Position numbers and translations under genes: made by a program
NCBI GenBank assembly: GCA_031385445.1
Contig: JANNBM010000020.1
Span: 19,800-83,799 of the forward strand
Direction: 5' to 3'
DNA: 64,000 nucleotides
Source: CAIYZT01 sp031385445
GTDB lineage: Bacteria; Pseudomonadota; Alphaproteobacteria; Rhodobacterales; Rhodobacteraceae
The notes under the pieces: generated by a model
Seen by the model: only the letters and a program-made list of their open reading frames with translations
What the model was told of the DNA's origin: nothing
Databases searched by the model: none
In this document: positions 50,990 through 59,757 of the stretch, in pieces
Numbering within the stretch: position 1 is the first letter of the stretch
Layout of the letters: the number at the start of each line of letters is the position of its first letter

Positions 50990-51907
50990 CTAGGATTGAC
51001 GGGCGATTTGGGCGGCAATCGCGCTTGCGAGGCGGGCATTGTTCAGCACCAGTTCGATGTTGGACGTCAAGGATACGCCGTCCGTCAGCTCGAAGATGCG
51101 CTGCAGCAGAAATGGGGTCACGGCTTTGGCGGCGATGCCTTGGGCGGCGGCCTCTTGCAGGGCTTGTTCGATGACGGGCATGATCTGCGCGCGCGGAATT
51201 TCAGCAGCCTGCGGGATCGGGTTGGCGACCAGTTGGCCGCCCGGCAGGCAAAGGCGGGCGCGCATCAAATGGGCGGCGGCGATCTGCGCTGCTGTGTCCA
51301 TCCTCAGGGGGGCCTTCAGGCCAGAGGAGCGCGACCAGAAGGCCGGGAAATCGTCTTGACCAAAAGCGATGACGGGAACCCCGGCGGTTTCCAGATATTC
51401 CAGCGTTTTGGGCAGATCGAGGATGGCTTTGGCCCCGGCGGCCACCACCGTCACCGGAGTTTGCGCCAGTTCGGGCAGATCGGCGGAGATATCGAACGAG
51501 GTTTCCGCCCCCCGGTGCACGCCGCCGATGCCGCCGGTGGCAAAAACGGCGATCCCGGCCAGATGGGCGCCGATCATGGTGGCGGCAACGGTGGTGGCCC
51601 CGGTGCCGCCGGTGGCGATGCAAGCGGCAAGATCCGCACGCGACAGTTTGGCGACGTCTTTGGCCTGGCCAAGGCTTGCAAGGTCGTCGTCGGTCAGTCC
51701 GATGTGAATGCGCCCGCCCATGACGGCTATGGTGGCGGGCACGGCGCCGTGGGCACGCACTTCGGCCTCGACCAATGCGGCGGTTTCCACGTTTTGCGGA
51801 TAGGGCATGCCGTGGGTGATGATGGTGGATTCAAGCGCAACGATCGGCGTGCCTGCGGCGCGGGCCGCGGTGACTTCGGGCGAGAAGGTAAGGGGGGGCA
51901 GCGTCAT
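50990..51907 (-). CDS. psuG: Pseudouridine-5'-phosphate glycosidase
   Basis: A 305-residue PsuG, which splits pseudouridine 5'-phosphate into uracil and ribose 5-phosphate. Family blocks are VALESTIITHGMPYPQNVETA (core ESTIITHGMPYP), TGGTGATTVAATM, VFATGGIGGVHRG, DISADLPEL and VALVANPIP-like GQLVANPIP. The start ATG at 51907 overlaps the kinase stop (ATGA). Confidence 0.95.
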   Translation of the reverse strand: MTLPPLTFSPEVTAARAAGTPIVALESTIITHGMPYPQNVETAALVEAEVRAHGAVPATIAVMGGRIHIGLTDDDLASLGQAKDVAKLSRADLAACIATGGTGATTVAATMIGAHLAGIAVFATGGIGGVHRGAETSFDISADLPELAQTPVTVVAAGAKAILDLPKTLEYLETAGVPVIAFGQDDFPAFWSRSSGLKAPLRMDTAAQIAAAHLMRARLCLPGGQLVANPIPQAAEIPRAQIMPVIEQALQEAAAQGIAAKAVTPFLLQRIFELTDGVSLTSNIELVLNNARLASAIAAQIARQS

Positions 51908-52794
51908 GAACCGATTTCTCCGGAAACATAGGTGGCGGCGGCGCTGAGCGCGCTCGCGAGGGCGGCGGGCGGGGTTTGGCCGCGGTTTTCGGCCATGATA
52001 TGAGCGGCCATGAAGGTATCGCCTGCGCCGGTCACGCGGGCGACCATCACATGCGGCGGGGTGCCGGTGATCACGCCCAGCCCTTTGGCCCCCATGGCGC
52101 AAGCCTTGCCGCCATGGGTGACAAGAACCCGCGCCGCGCCCTTTGCAATCAGGCCCAAGGCGGCGTCCTCGGCGGTATCGTGATGCTCGTGGGTGAGAAG
52201 ATTGGCCTCTTCGAGATTGACGTAAAGTGTGGCGCGCGGATGGGTCAAAAGCGGCAAAAGCCGCGCGGCCTTGCCCGGCGAGGCTGGTGCCACGCGCAGA
52301 TCGGCGGCAGCGAACAGCGGCGAGATGGCGATTTCGGACAGGAGCGCCTCGGTCAGATTGCCGTCCAGCGCGATAAGGCCGCGCCAAGGGGCGGCGGCGC
52401 TGCCAAGGGTGCCATCAGACAAAGCGCGCAGGATCTTGTCGCCCGCCGCTTCGAGCGAAAACGCATCGGCCACGGCGGCGATCAGGCCATTCGCGCCCTC
52501 GATCGCCATATAACGGTCGGTCGGAAGGTCATCGGATCGGTAGGCATGTTCGGTGATCAGCCCCATCCGCGCACAGGCAGCGATCAGATCATCGCCCTCC
52601 TGGTCGCGGCCAATCGTGGTCAGGATCGCGGGCGCAAGACCAAAGCGGGCAAGCGCCATGGCAATGTTCATCGCGACGCCACCCGGCAAGCGGGTGATGC
52701 GGCCCGGTACGTCCGAGCCCATGCGTATGGACGTGGGCGAGCGGCCGATGATGTCCCACAGGACCGAGCCGATGCAAAGGATGTCGGGTGTCAT
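51904..52794 (-). CDS. psuK: PfkB family kinase, probable pseudouridine kinase
   Basis: A 296-residue ribokinase-type enzyme. The N-terminal PfkB signature is LPGGVAMNIAMALARFG and the catalytic motif VTGAGDTFMAAHIM. Coupled to psuG by a 4-nt overlap, so it probably phosphorylates pseudouridine to the substrate of PsuG. ATG 52794 was chosen; the 12 residues before it are not kinase-like. Confidence 0.9.
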   Translation of the reverse strand: MTPDILCIGSVLWDIIGRSPTSIRMGSDVPGRITRLPGGVAMNIAMALARFGLAPAILTTIGRDQEGDDLIAACARMGLITEHAYRSDDLPTDRYMAIEGANGLIAAVADAFSLEAAGDKILRALSDGTLGSAAAPWRGLIALDGNLTEALLSEIAISPLFAAADLRVAPASPGKAARLLPLLTHPRATLYVNLEEANLLTHEHHDTAEDAALGLIAKGAARVLVTHGGKACAMGAKGLGVITGTPPHVMVARVTGAGDTFMAAHIMAENRGQTPPAALASALSAAATYVSGEIGS

Positions 52795-52852
52795 GGGAAG
52801 GGTGATCGCCGAACTTTGGCAGGATCGCAAGGGCCGAGTGCGGCAGGCGGGC

Positions 52853-53485
52853 CTAGCGCGCGGCGTAAAGGGATTTCACCATCTGCCGCGCCAGCAGCAC
52901 CTGCTGCACCAGAACCTGGCGATCGCCGATGCCGCGCGCCAAGATGATACCGCCGGTGATCACCATATTCACCATATCCGCCATGTGGCCCGCATCGACC
53001 GGCTCGCGCGGCGGATGGGCGGCGGCCACAAGGTCGAAATGAACGCGAAAACGTTCCCGAAAGGTCAGATTGGCGCGGCGGCTCGCGGCCCTGACTTCGG
53101 CATCGAAAAGCCGGTCCTGAAAAATGGCGCTGGCAAGGATACAGCCGGTAAAACCGCCGGGCATATCAGCATAGCGCTCGGCCATCAGGCGCAGCATGAT
53201 CAGCATCCTTTGCAGCGGATCATCCGAAAACTCCGCCGCACGCGCCTCGATACCGTCCAGCATTTCGCCTTCATCGACGATCTGCTGTTCAATCAGCGCC
53301 CGCGCGAGGGCGTTCTTGTCGGGGAAGTGATAGAAGAACCCGGCGCGGCTGATTTCAACGGCGGCGGCGATTTCCTCGACCGAGGTGGCATCGAATCCCT
53401 TTTCGATGATCGCGTCATAAGCGAAGGCCAGAATGCGCGCGCGGGTACCGGGACGGGCGGTTTGACGGTCAACGGTTTTGGTCAT
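52853..53485 (-). CDS. TetR family transcriptional regulator
   Basis: A 210-residue TetR-type repressor. The helix-turn-helix is at residues ~14-60 (RARILAFAYDAIIEKGF, TSVEEIAAAVEISRAGFFYHF; core SRAGFFYHFPDK). The ligand domain (MADMVNMVITGGIILAR) is helical. It is divergent from the homocysteine methyltransferase gene; the 184-nt region between them contains the repeat ATGGT-CTA-ACCAT, a possible operator. Confidence 0.9.
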   Translation of the reverse strand: MTKTVDRQTARPGTRARILAFAYDAIIEKGFDATSVEEIAAAVEISRAGFFYHFPDKNALARALIEQQIVDEGEMLDGIEARAAEFSDDPLQRMLIMLRLMAERYADMPGGFTGCILASAIFQDRLFDAEVRAASRRANLTFRERFRVHFDLVAAAHPPREPVDAGHMADMVNMVITGGIILARGIGDRQVLVQQVLLARQMVKSLYAAR

Positions 53486-53541
53486 CTGCTTGACTCACAG
53501 TCCAGTGAAAGACCTCTCGCGTGCCGTTTCGGCAGTCTGCA

Positions 53542-53554
53542 ATGGTCTAACCAT
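53542..53554. promoter_or_regulatory. Inverted repeat, possible TetR operator
   Basis: ATGGT-CTA-ACCAT, 57 nt before the TetR start and 116 nt before the divergent methyltransferase start. Size and place suit a TetR-family operator, but the arms are short. Confidence 0.35.
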
Positions 53555-53669
53555 CTGATTGAAAACACCATCTGAAAACGCAGCCACCCTACCACAAGTC
53601 GGCTTTCCGAAGAAGCCCCTGTACTGGCAAACTGGCACGCATATAAGAGCACGCATGTTGGAGGTGACG

Positions 53670-54608
53670 ATGTCCCGGATCGACCGATTGCTGAAAAGTA
53701 CCACGCCCTGGCCCACCGATGGCGGGCTTGAGACGGTGATGATCTTTCTGGAAGGGATCGACCTGCCGCATTTCGCCTCTTTCGCCCTCTTGAACACCGA
53801 GGAAGGGCGGGCGGCGTTGACCCGGTATTTCGACCACTTCCTTGGTCTGGCGCGATCGGGCGGGACGGGCTTTGTGCTCGACACGCCGACATGGCGCGCC
53901 AATATGGGGTGGGCGGCCGCGATGGGGATGGACGGCGCGGCCATGCGCCGCGCCAACGTGCAGGCCGCCGAATTCGCCAAAAGCTACCGCGCCATGCGCG
54001 AAACCGAAGCGCTGCCGATTTTGGTGAACGGCGTTGTCGGCCCGGCGGGGGATGGATACAGCGCCGAACAGGCCTTGACGGCGGCAGCGGCCGAAGATGT
54101 GCACGAGCTGCAGATCAAGGCGCTGAAGGACGGCGGCGTCGACATGATTTCGGCCATCACCATGACCTATCCCGCGCAGGCCATCGGCATCGCCCGCGCG
54201 GCGAGCCGCCACGGGTTGCCCCATGTGCTGTCCTTTACGCTGGAAACCGACGGGCGCTTGCCAAATGGTCAGGCCCTGCACGACGCGCTGGCCGAGACGG
54301 AGGCGCAAACCGGCGGCAGCGCTGCGTTCTATATGATCAACTGCGCCCATCCGTCGCATTTCGCGGCTGATCTGGCCGGGCCTATGCGGGCGCGCATTGG
54401 CGGCATCAGGGCCAACGCGTCACGCCTTAGTCATGCCGAACTGGACGAAAGCGCCACATTGGATGATGGCGATCCGGTCGAATTCGGATATTTCTATGCC
54501 GCGTTCGCCCGCTATTTGCCCAATCTGAAGGTGGTGGGCGGCTGCTGCGGTTCGGACCATCGCCACGTCGGCGAGGTCTGCCGCCATCTGCATAAATCGC
54601 GCACCTGA
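53670..54608 (+). CDS. Homocysteine S-methyltransferase family protein
   Basis: A 312-residue zinc-dependent methyltransferase. Zinc ligands are the cysteine in MINCAHPSHF and the pair in VVGGCCGSDHRH. The N-terminal DGGLETVMIFLEG and FVLDTPTWRANMGW are typical. Methyl donors in the family are S-methylmethionine, betaine or methylated sulfur compounds; roseobacters use several of these. ATG 53670 follows TTGGAGG. Confidence 0.9.
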   Translation: MSRIDRLLKSTTPWPTDGGLETVMIFLEGIDLPHFASFALLNTEEGRAALTRYFDHFLGLARSGGTGFVLDTPTWRANMGWAAAMGMDGAAMRRANVQAAEFAKSYRAMRETEALPILVNGVVGPAGDGYSAEQALTAAAAEDVHELQIKALKDGGVDMISAITMTYPAQAIGIARAASRHGLPHVLSFTLETDGRLPNGQALHDALAETEAQTGGSAAFYMINCAHPSHFAADLAGPMRARIGGIRANASRLSHAELDESATLDDGDPVEFGYFYAAFARYLPNLKVVGGCCGSDHRHVGEVCRHLHKSRT

Positions 54609-54650
54609 ACCACCTGAAAACGGCCGATATTGGCGCGGGCAGGGGGGCAC

Positions 54651-54679
54651 TTGACCCTCCTGCCACCCCGGGCTATAGA
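54651..54679 (+). promoter_or_regulatory. rpsB-tsf promoter and leader
   Basis: TTGACC (54651-54656), 17 nt, TATAGA (54674-54679): a near-consensus sigma-70 promoter. The predicted leader (~54686-54796, 110 nt) contains short hairpins such as CGGG/TCCCG around 54712-54728, and could serve feedback by S2. That feedback is an inference. Confidence 0.75.
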
Positions 54680-54796
54680 CCGCGCACTTTCACAGGTAGG
54701 GCTTGGGCCATGCGGGGAGAAATCCCGTTTGGTCCGCCGGTTGGGGGAAACCCTGAAGACGGCCCTGCCGAGGATCAAACCGGAAAAGGATACGAC

Positions 54797-55552
54797 ATGG
54801 CTCTTCCAGAGTTTTCCATGCGTCAGTTGCTTGAAGCTGGCGTTCACTATGGCCACCAGACCGCCCGTTGGAACCCCCGCATGGGCGAGTTCATTTATGG
54901 CGATCGCAACGGCATTCACATTCTTGACCTGACGCAGACCGTTCCAATGCTGGATGCAGCTTTGAAAGTGGTGCGCGATACGGTTGCAAAGGGCGGGCGC
55001 ATCCTGTTCGTCGGCACCAAGCGTCAGGCGCAAAAGCCGGTCGCGGAAGCGGCTGAAAAATGCGCGCAGTTCTATATGAACCACCGCTGGCTGGGCGGCA
55101 CGCTGACGAACTGGAAAACCATTTCCCAGTCGATCCAGCGGTTGAAGCAGATTGACGAGCTGCTCGCTTCGGGTGCCGAAGGCATGACGAAGAAAGAGCG
55201 TTTGGGCATGGAACGTGACCAGAGCAAGCTGCAGGCCTCGCTTGGCGGTATCCGTGAAATGGGCGGCACCCCGGACCTGTTGTTCGTGATCGACGTGGGC
55301 AAGGAAAGCCTCGCCATCCTGGAAGCGCAAAAGCTGGGCATTCCGGTTGTGGGCATCGTGGACACCAACAACTCGCCCAAGGGCATCGATTATCTGATCC
55401 CCGGCAACGACGACGCGGCCCGCGCGATTGCGCTGTACTGCGATCTGATCTCGCGCGCTGTTCTGGACGGTATGTCGGCCCAGATGGGCGCGGCGGGCGT
55501 GGACCTTGGCGCTTTGGACGAAGCACCTGCCGAAGAGGCTGTCGAGGCGTAA
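54797..55552 (+). CDS. rpsB: 30S ribosomal protein S2
   Basis: A 251-residue uS2: FSMRQLLEAGVHYGHQTARWNP at the start (core GVHYGHQT), FVGTKRQAQ, RWLGGTLTNWKTI, and the nucleic-acid-facing DTNNSPKGIDYLIPGNDDA. The acidic alanine-rich C-terminal tail is common in this order. ATG 54797 follows AAAAGGA. tsf follows after 71 nt, the usual rpsB-tsf order. Confidence 0.98.
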   Translation: MALPEFSMRQLLEAGVHYGHQTARWNPRMGEFIYGDRNGIHILDLTQTVPMLDAALKVVRDTVAKGGRILFVGTKRQAQKPVAEAAEKCAQFYMNHRWLGGTLTNWKTISQSIQRLKQIDELLASGAEGMTKKERLGMERDQSKLQASLGGIREMGGTPDLLFVIDVGKESLAILEAQKLGIPVVGIVDTNNSPKGIDYLIPGNDDAARAIALYCDLISRAVLDGMSAQMGAAGVDLGALDEAPAEEAVEA

Positions 55553-55623
55553 AGCCTTGGCGCAAAAGTGATTTCCGGCGGAGGCATCTTCGCCGGACCC
55601 ACCCAAATCTTGAGGGATATGAC

Positions 55624-56520
55624 ATGAACATCACCGCGACGATGGTGAAAGAGCTGCGCGATTCCACCGGCGCAGGCATGATGGACGCCAAAAAAGCGCT
55701 GACCGAAACCGACGGCGATATGGAAGCGGCGGTTGACTGGCTGCGCACCAAGGGTCTGGCCAAGGCTGCCAAAAAGGCAGACCGTGTGGCGGCTGAGGGC
55801 TTGGTTGGCGTGGCCGTTTCGGGCGGGCGCGGCGTTGCGGTTGAAGTGAACTCGGAAACCGACTTTGTGGCCAAGAATTCGGACTTTCAAACGCTGGTCA
55901 GCACTTTGACCACGGCTGCGCTGAGCACCGCGGATGTGGAGGCTTTGAAAGCCAAGCAGATCGGCGCCAAAGCTGGCTCGGCTCTGGTTCTGGACGCGAT
56001 TGCGCTGATTGGCGAGAACATCACGCTGCGCCGGATGGCTTCGGTCGAAGGCGACGCTGTGGCGTCCTATATCCATACCGCTGCGGCGGACGGTCTTGGC
56101 CGGATCGGCGTTCTGGTGGCCGTCAAGGGCACCGACAACGGTATCGCAAAGCAGATCGCGATGCATGTGGCCGCAACGGCGCCGCTGTCCCTGTCCGAAG
56201 CGGACATGGACCCGGCGGTGATCGAGCGCGAGCTTGCGGTGCAAACCGCCAAAGCCATGGAAGAAAACGCGGCCTCGGCCAAACCCAAGCCTGATGCGGT
56301 CATTCAGAACAACATCATCCCTGGCCGGATGAAGAAGTTCCTGAGCGAGGTCACCTTGCTGAACCAGCAATTCGTGATCAATCCCGATATCACCGTAGGT
56401 CAGGCGGCCAAGGACGCCGGGGTTGAAGTGATCAGCTTTGTGCGCCTTGCGGTTGGCGAAGGCATTGAAAAGAAAGCCGAAGACTTTGCGGCTGAAGTGG
56501 CAAGCATGGTCAAGGGCTGA
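55624..56520 (+). CDS. tsf: Elongation factor Ts
   Basis: A 298-residue EF-Ts, exchanging GDP for GTP on EF-Tu. The N-terminal UBA-like domain (MVKELRDSTGAGMMDAKKAL) and the TDFVAKN motif in VNSETDFVAKNSDF that contacts EF-Tu are present. Terminator at 56544-56575 ends the operon. Confidence 0.98.
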   Translation: MNITATMVKELRDSTGAGMMDAKKALTETDGDMEAAVDWLRTKGLAKAAKKADRVAAEGLVGVAVSGGRGVAVEVNSETDFVAKNSDFQTLVSTLTTAALSTADVEALKAKQIGAKAGSALVLDAIALIGENITLRRMASVEGDAVASYIHTAAADGLGRIGVLVAVKGTDNGIAKQIAMHVAATAPLSLSEADMDPAVIERELAVQTAKAMEENAASAKPKPDAVIQNNIIPGRMKKFLSEVTLLNQQFVINPDITVGQAAKDAGVEVISFVRLAVGEGIEKKAEDFAAEVASMVKG

Positions 56521-56543
56521 TTTTCGGCGCTGCAAGACAGGGA

Positions 56544-56575
56544 AGGGGGCCCACCGCAAGGTTGGGCCCTTTTTT
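56544..56575 (+). terminator. Terminator of rpsB-tsf
   Basis: GGGCCCA (56547-56553) pairs with TGGGCCC (56563-56569) around a 9-nt loop and is followed by six T. Clear Rho-independent terminator 24 nt after the tsf stop. Confidence 0.9.
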
Positions 56576-56827
56576 CATTTGGCGGCACGGAAAAAGGCGG
56601 CGGCCCCGTGAAGGACCACCGCCCATGCGCCCGCACACGGGGATGAGAGCAAGCGCAATCTGATGGCCACAGACGCCGAGAATGGCAGCGCCCAAGGCCC
56701 GGTGACGCGGGCAAGGAGCCCATGGAAATACAAAGGTCCTTGCCCGGTATCCCAATGGCTTTCGCCACCACTCACGGAACTCTTATACGATTGATCAATT
56801 TGATCGGCACCGAAAGTGAGGAAAACC
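56576..56827. other. Intergenic region between tsf and the luxR-type gene
   Basis: No convincing gene. The only minus-strand frame of size (to 56841, no ATG in it) has no ribosome site. The stretch holds the 10-bp inverted repeat listed separately and the palindrome ATTGATCAAT near 56791-56800. Confidence 0.6.
56708..56746. repeat. 10-bp inverted repeat downstream of the luxR-type gene
   Basis: CGGGCAAGGA (56708-56717) and TCCTTGCCCG (56737-56746) are perfectly complementary around a 19-nt loop. There is no T-run on either side, so it is not a standard terminator. It may form a stem in the 3' region of the luxR-type transcript. Confidence 0.6.
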
Positions 56828-57619
56828 TTACCTTGCGGCAATTGACGTCAATTCGTGTTGCAGGTTGGGCTCGTGGAAAATCAGGTTCAGCAAAGCCGCT
56901 TTTGCCACGGCCTGCGCCGAAGTATCGACGCCCAAAACCTCGCGTGCAAGGCGCAGGTGCTTTTCAACCATAGCGCCTGAAACCCCCAAAATCGTGGCCA
57001 CGTCTTGCGAAGTCTTGCCGTCCGCCACCCATTCCAGAACCTCGCGCTGCCGCTGGGTCAGGGGCCGGGTCCGGCTGGCGATCGGAAACTGGATCAGCTT
57101 CAGGTGCATCACATGCGCAACCGCTTCAATATCGCTGCGCGCACGCGCCCAGATTTCTTCCACATCCTGCTCGGTCAACCCGACATCCGCGATCAACCCA
57201 AGCGCCCCCTTGGAGCGGGCCGAACTTGCCGGATAGCTGATGGTTATCCCGGCCGTCACCCCGATCTTCTGGTTCTCCTTGACCGACGCCAGCTCGTCCG
57301 GCGTCAAACGGCCCTCAAGCGCCGCCGTCTTAACCCAAGCCCAGGTGCAGGCACCGACATTGTTTTCGGACCAATGATAGAGCGGCGTGCGGGCGAAAAA
57401 CTTTCCGCGGAAATAGCGGCTGACATAATCGGGATCGCAGGTTGACATGAACAACGCATCGTCCGGATCACCGACCGAGCGCGTGCTGCGAAAACGGGTA
57501 TAGCCGTAGTTGACACGCGCGAACCCGAGCGAGGCAAAGAATCCCGTGCTGATGCGCCAAGCGGCATCTGCATGTGGTGCCGTCGAAATTTCGACAACAA
57601 GCTTTCCCAGATTGGTCAT
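56828..57619 (-). CDS. LuxR-type quorum-sensing regulator (solo)
   Basis: A 263-residue LuxR-family protein: an N-terminal autoinducer-binding domain (residues ~15-170) and a C-terminal GerE-type helix-turn-helix (residues ~195-258, LTQRQREVLEWVADGKTSQDVATILGVS; core EVLEWVADGKTSQD). No luxI-type synthase is nearby. In the ligand pocket the usual Asp-Pro pair seems to read Thr-Pro (ARTPLYHW), so binding of acyl-homoserine lactones may be changed or lost. An AT-rich palindrome lies upstream. Confidence 0.88.
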   Translation of the reverse strand: MTNLGKLVVEISTAPHADAAWRISTGFFASLGFARVNYGYTRFRSTRSVGDPDDALFMSTCDPDYVSRYFRGKFFARTPLYHWSENNVGACTWAWVKTAALEGRLTPDELASVKENQKIGVTAGITISYPASSARSKGALGLIADVGLTEQDVEEIWARARSDIEAVAHVMHLKLIQFPIASRTRPLTQRQREVLEWVADGKTSQDVATILGVSGAMVEKHLRLAREVLGVDTSAQAVAKAALLNLIFHEPNLQHELTSIAAR

Positions 57620-57755
57620 GGCGCCGCTCCATCCTGCTTCGGTTCATCCCGGCAATTGTGAACGTTGCATCACATCGACGCCATGTCGAGGTGATCGGGC
57701 CCCAGAAGGCTGGATTGACGGGCTTTTCACGTTTTGGCGCAGATGAGTGTATCTG

Positions 57756-57771
57756 AATATTACATAATATT
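57756..57771. promoter_or_regulatory. AT-rich palindrome upstream of the luxR-type gene
   Basis: AATATTA-CA-TAATATT lies inside a ~45-nt AT-rich patch (about 57745-57790) in otherwise GC-rich DNA, 137 nt before the regulator start. A regulator site or upstream promoter element is plausible. Confidence 0.4.
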
Positions 57772-57834
57772 GATTATGAGATATTTTGACGCCGTAACCT
57801 CTGCCCTGCACTGCCAATCTATCACTGAGGGATT

Positions 57835-57911
57835 TGGTGCACCCAGCACGATTCGAACGTGCGACCTTTGCCTTCGGAGGGCAACGCTCTATCCAGCTGA
57901 GCTATGGGTGC
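57835..57911 (-). tRNA. tRNA-Arg (anticodon CCG), CCA encoded
   Basis: The minus strand folds into a 77-nt cloverleaf: acceptor GCACCCA/TGGGTGC with discriminator A and CCA, D arm GCTC-AGCTGGATA-GAGC, anticodon stem TTGCC/GGCAA with loop CTCCGAA (anticodon CCG), and T arm GCACG-TTCGAAT-CGTGC. It reads the CGG codon. Confidence 0.95.
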
Positions 57912-57921
57912 CGATGCGGCT

Positions 57922-57950
57922 CGTTTAGGGCAGAACCGCCCTGATGGCAA
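57922..57950 (-). promoter_or_regulatory. Promoter of tRNA-Arg
   Basis: On the minus strand TTGCCA (57950-57945), 17 nt, TAAACG (57927-57922), 10 nt before the tRNA 5' end. Confidence 0.6.
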
Positions 57951-57957
57951 CGCCAAA

Positions 57958-59178
57958 TCAGCCGAAAAGTTCGTGACAAAAATCAAGCGCCGAGACCAGC
58001 GCGTCCACCTCGGCTTTGGTGTTGTAAAGGCCGAACGAGGCGCGACAGGACGCCGAGATGCCCAAATGCGCCATCAATGGCATGGCGCAGTGCGCTCCGG
58101 CACGCACCGCGATGCCGCGTTTGTCCAGGATTGTGGAAATATCATGCGCATGGGCCGGGCCGGACATGGTAAAGGAAAAGATGGCCCCCTTCCCCACCGA
58201 ATTTCCCTGAACATTCAGCCAGTTAAGCGATCCAAGCTGCGCGCGGGCATAGTCGCGCAGACTTTGCTCATGCGCGGCGATCTCGGTCAACCCAAGCGCG
58301 GTCATGTAATTCAGGGCGACCCCGAGGCCGATCTGCTGCACAATCCCCGGCGTGCCCGCTTCGAACTTCATCGGCGCGGTGTTATAGCTGACGGCGTCGC
58401 GGCTGACCTCGCGGATCATATCGCCGCCGCCAAGGAAGGGCCGCATCTCGGCCATGCGGTCCTTGGCGATAAAAATCGCACCCGAGCCTGAGGGGCCATA
58501 AAGTTTGTGGCCAGTGATGGCGTAAAAATCGCAGCCCAAGGCGGTCACATCGACGGGCATATGCACCGCCGCCTGACTGCCATCGACCAGCACCGGAACG
58601 CCCTTTTCGTGCGCGCCCGCACAGATCGCGGCGATATCCACAACCGTGCCCAGAACGTTTGACATATGGGTGATGGCGATCAGTTTGGTGCGCGGCCCGA
58701 TGGCATCCAGCACGGCTTGCGGATCCAGATCGCCCTGCGCATCAACCTCGACCCATTTCAGCACAACCCCTTGGCGTTCGCGCAAAAAGTGCCAAGGCAC
58801 GATGTTGGCGTGATGTTCCATCACCGACAGCACGATCTCGTCGCCGGGCTGCAGGCGGGGCGCGGCCCAGCCGTAAGAGACCAGGTTGATCCCCTCGGTT
58901 GCACCGCTGGTGAACACGATGGTATCCGCGTCCGGCGCATTCAAAAAGCGCGCGATGATGCCGCGCACCGCCTCGTAATTGTCGGTCGCGGTGTTCGAAA
59001 GCCAATGCAGGCCCCGGTGAACGTTGGCGTATTCCTGCTCGTAAGCGTGGCTCATCGCGTCAATCACCACGCGCGGTTTCTGCGCAGACGCACCATTGTC
59101 TAAGTAAACCAATGGCTTGCCATTCACCTTGCGGGACAGGATCGGAAAGTCGGCGCGAACGGAGTCTACGTTGTACAT
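57958..59178 (-). CDS. sufS: Cysteine desulfurase SufS
   Basis: A 406-residue PLP-dependent group II cysteine desulfurase, the sulfur source of the SUF system. The PLP lysine is in ITGHKLYGPSG, the pocket His in MEHHANIVPW, and the persulfide Cys in ISASCRASFGLYNT. VYLDNGASAQKP at the start is typical. Last protein gene of the suf run; no sufE or sufA follows before the tRNA. Confidence 0.96.
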   Translation of the reverse strand: MYNVDSVRADFPILSRKVNGKPLVYLDNGASAQKPRVVIDAMSHAYEQEYANVHRGLHWLSNTATDNYEAVRGIIARFLNAPDADTIVFTSGATEGINLVSYGWAAPRLQPGDEIVLSVMEHHANIVPWHFLRERQGVVLKWVEVDAQGDLDPQAVLDAIGPRTKLIAITHMSNVLGTVVDIAAICAGAHEKGVPVLVDGSQAAVHMPVDVTALGCDFYAITGHKLYGPSGSGAIFIAKDRMAEMRPFLGGGDMIREVSRDAVSYNTAPMKFEAGTPGIVQQIGLGVALNYMTALGLTEIAAHEQSLRDYARAQLGSLNWLNVQGNSVGKGAIFSFTMSGPAHAHDISTILDKRGIAVRAGAHCAMPLMAHLGISASCRASFGLYNTKAEVDALVSALDFCHELFG

Positions 59179-59187
59179 TTGTGCAGC

Positions 59188-59757
59188 CTATAGCGACGAG
59201 ACGTATGGAACGAGCGCGATGCCAATCAAAAGCAAGACGCCGGCGAGGATGGGCAAGACAGCAAACGCGGACCTGAACCCGTGTAATTCAGCGATGAACG
59301 AGACAAGCGCCCAGGTGGAGATAACCAGAACGAACAAGGCGACCGGCCCGGCAAGGGGCGGCAACAACAGCTGCACAAGGCTTTCGGCCAGCTGCAGCAC
59401 AAGGGTCAGAAAATCCCACCAGGCGATCAGAATGAAGGCCTGATCAAGCCGCCCCTTGCCGCCAAAAAGCCTGCCCAAGCCGCTGATCATCCCGCCGACG
59501 ATCAGCAGCCCGAGCGTCTCGGAAAATGCAACAGCAAGGGGCTGTGTCATCATCGCGTCCAGACCTGGATTACCGCTGTTGGGCAATTCGAGGCCCAGAA
59601 CGGCGAGCATCAGGGCCGATAGAACCCCAGCGCAGCCAATCGCCATCAGGGCCACGGGCAGACCCGTGCCAAGCGCCATGATGCGGCGCGCGGCCCGCCT
59701 TGGGGCGGTCAGGCTTTCGACGACCAACAGTTTGATGAAACCGGCCTCAAGCACCAT
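59188..59757 (-). CDS. Yip1-like integral membrane protein (first of two)
   Basis: A 189-residue membrane protein with about five hydrophobic segments (residues ~30-60, 75-98, 110-135, 138-155 and 160-185). The short motif LTAPRRAARRIMAL near residue 16 and the general layout match the Yip1 domain family. ATG 59757 lies 11 nt inside the end of the preceding gene, so the two are coupled. Its link to iron-sulfur assembly is unknown; the place in the suf operon is the only clue. Confidence 0.75.
   Translation of the reverse strand: MVLEAGFIKLLVVESLTAPRRAARRIMALGTGLPVALMAIGCAGVLSALMLAVLGLELPNSGNPGLDAMMTQPLAVAFSETLGLLIVGGMISGLGRLFGGKGRLDQAFILIAWWDFLTLVLQLAESLVQLLLPPLAGPVALFVLVISTWALVSFIAELHGFRSAFAVLPILAGVLLLIGIALVPYVSSL

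Noticed and set aside
56575..56841. 88-residue minus-strand frame following the luxR-type gene
   Set aside because: No ATG in frame, start overlaps the regulator end without a ribosome site, and no recognisable domain.
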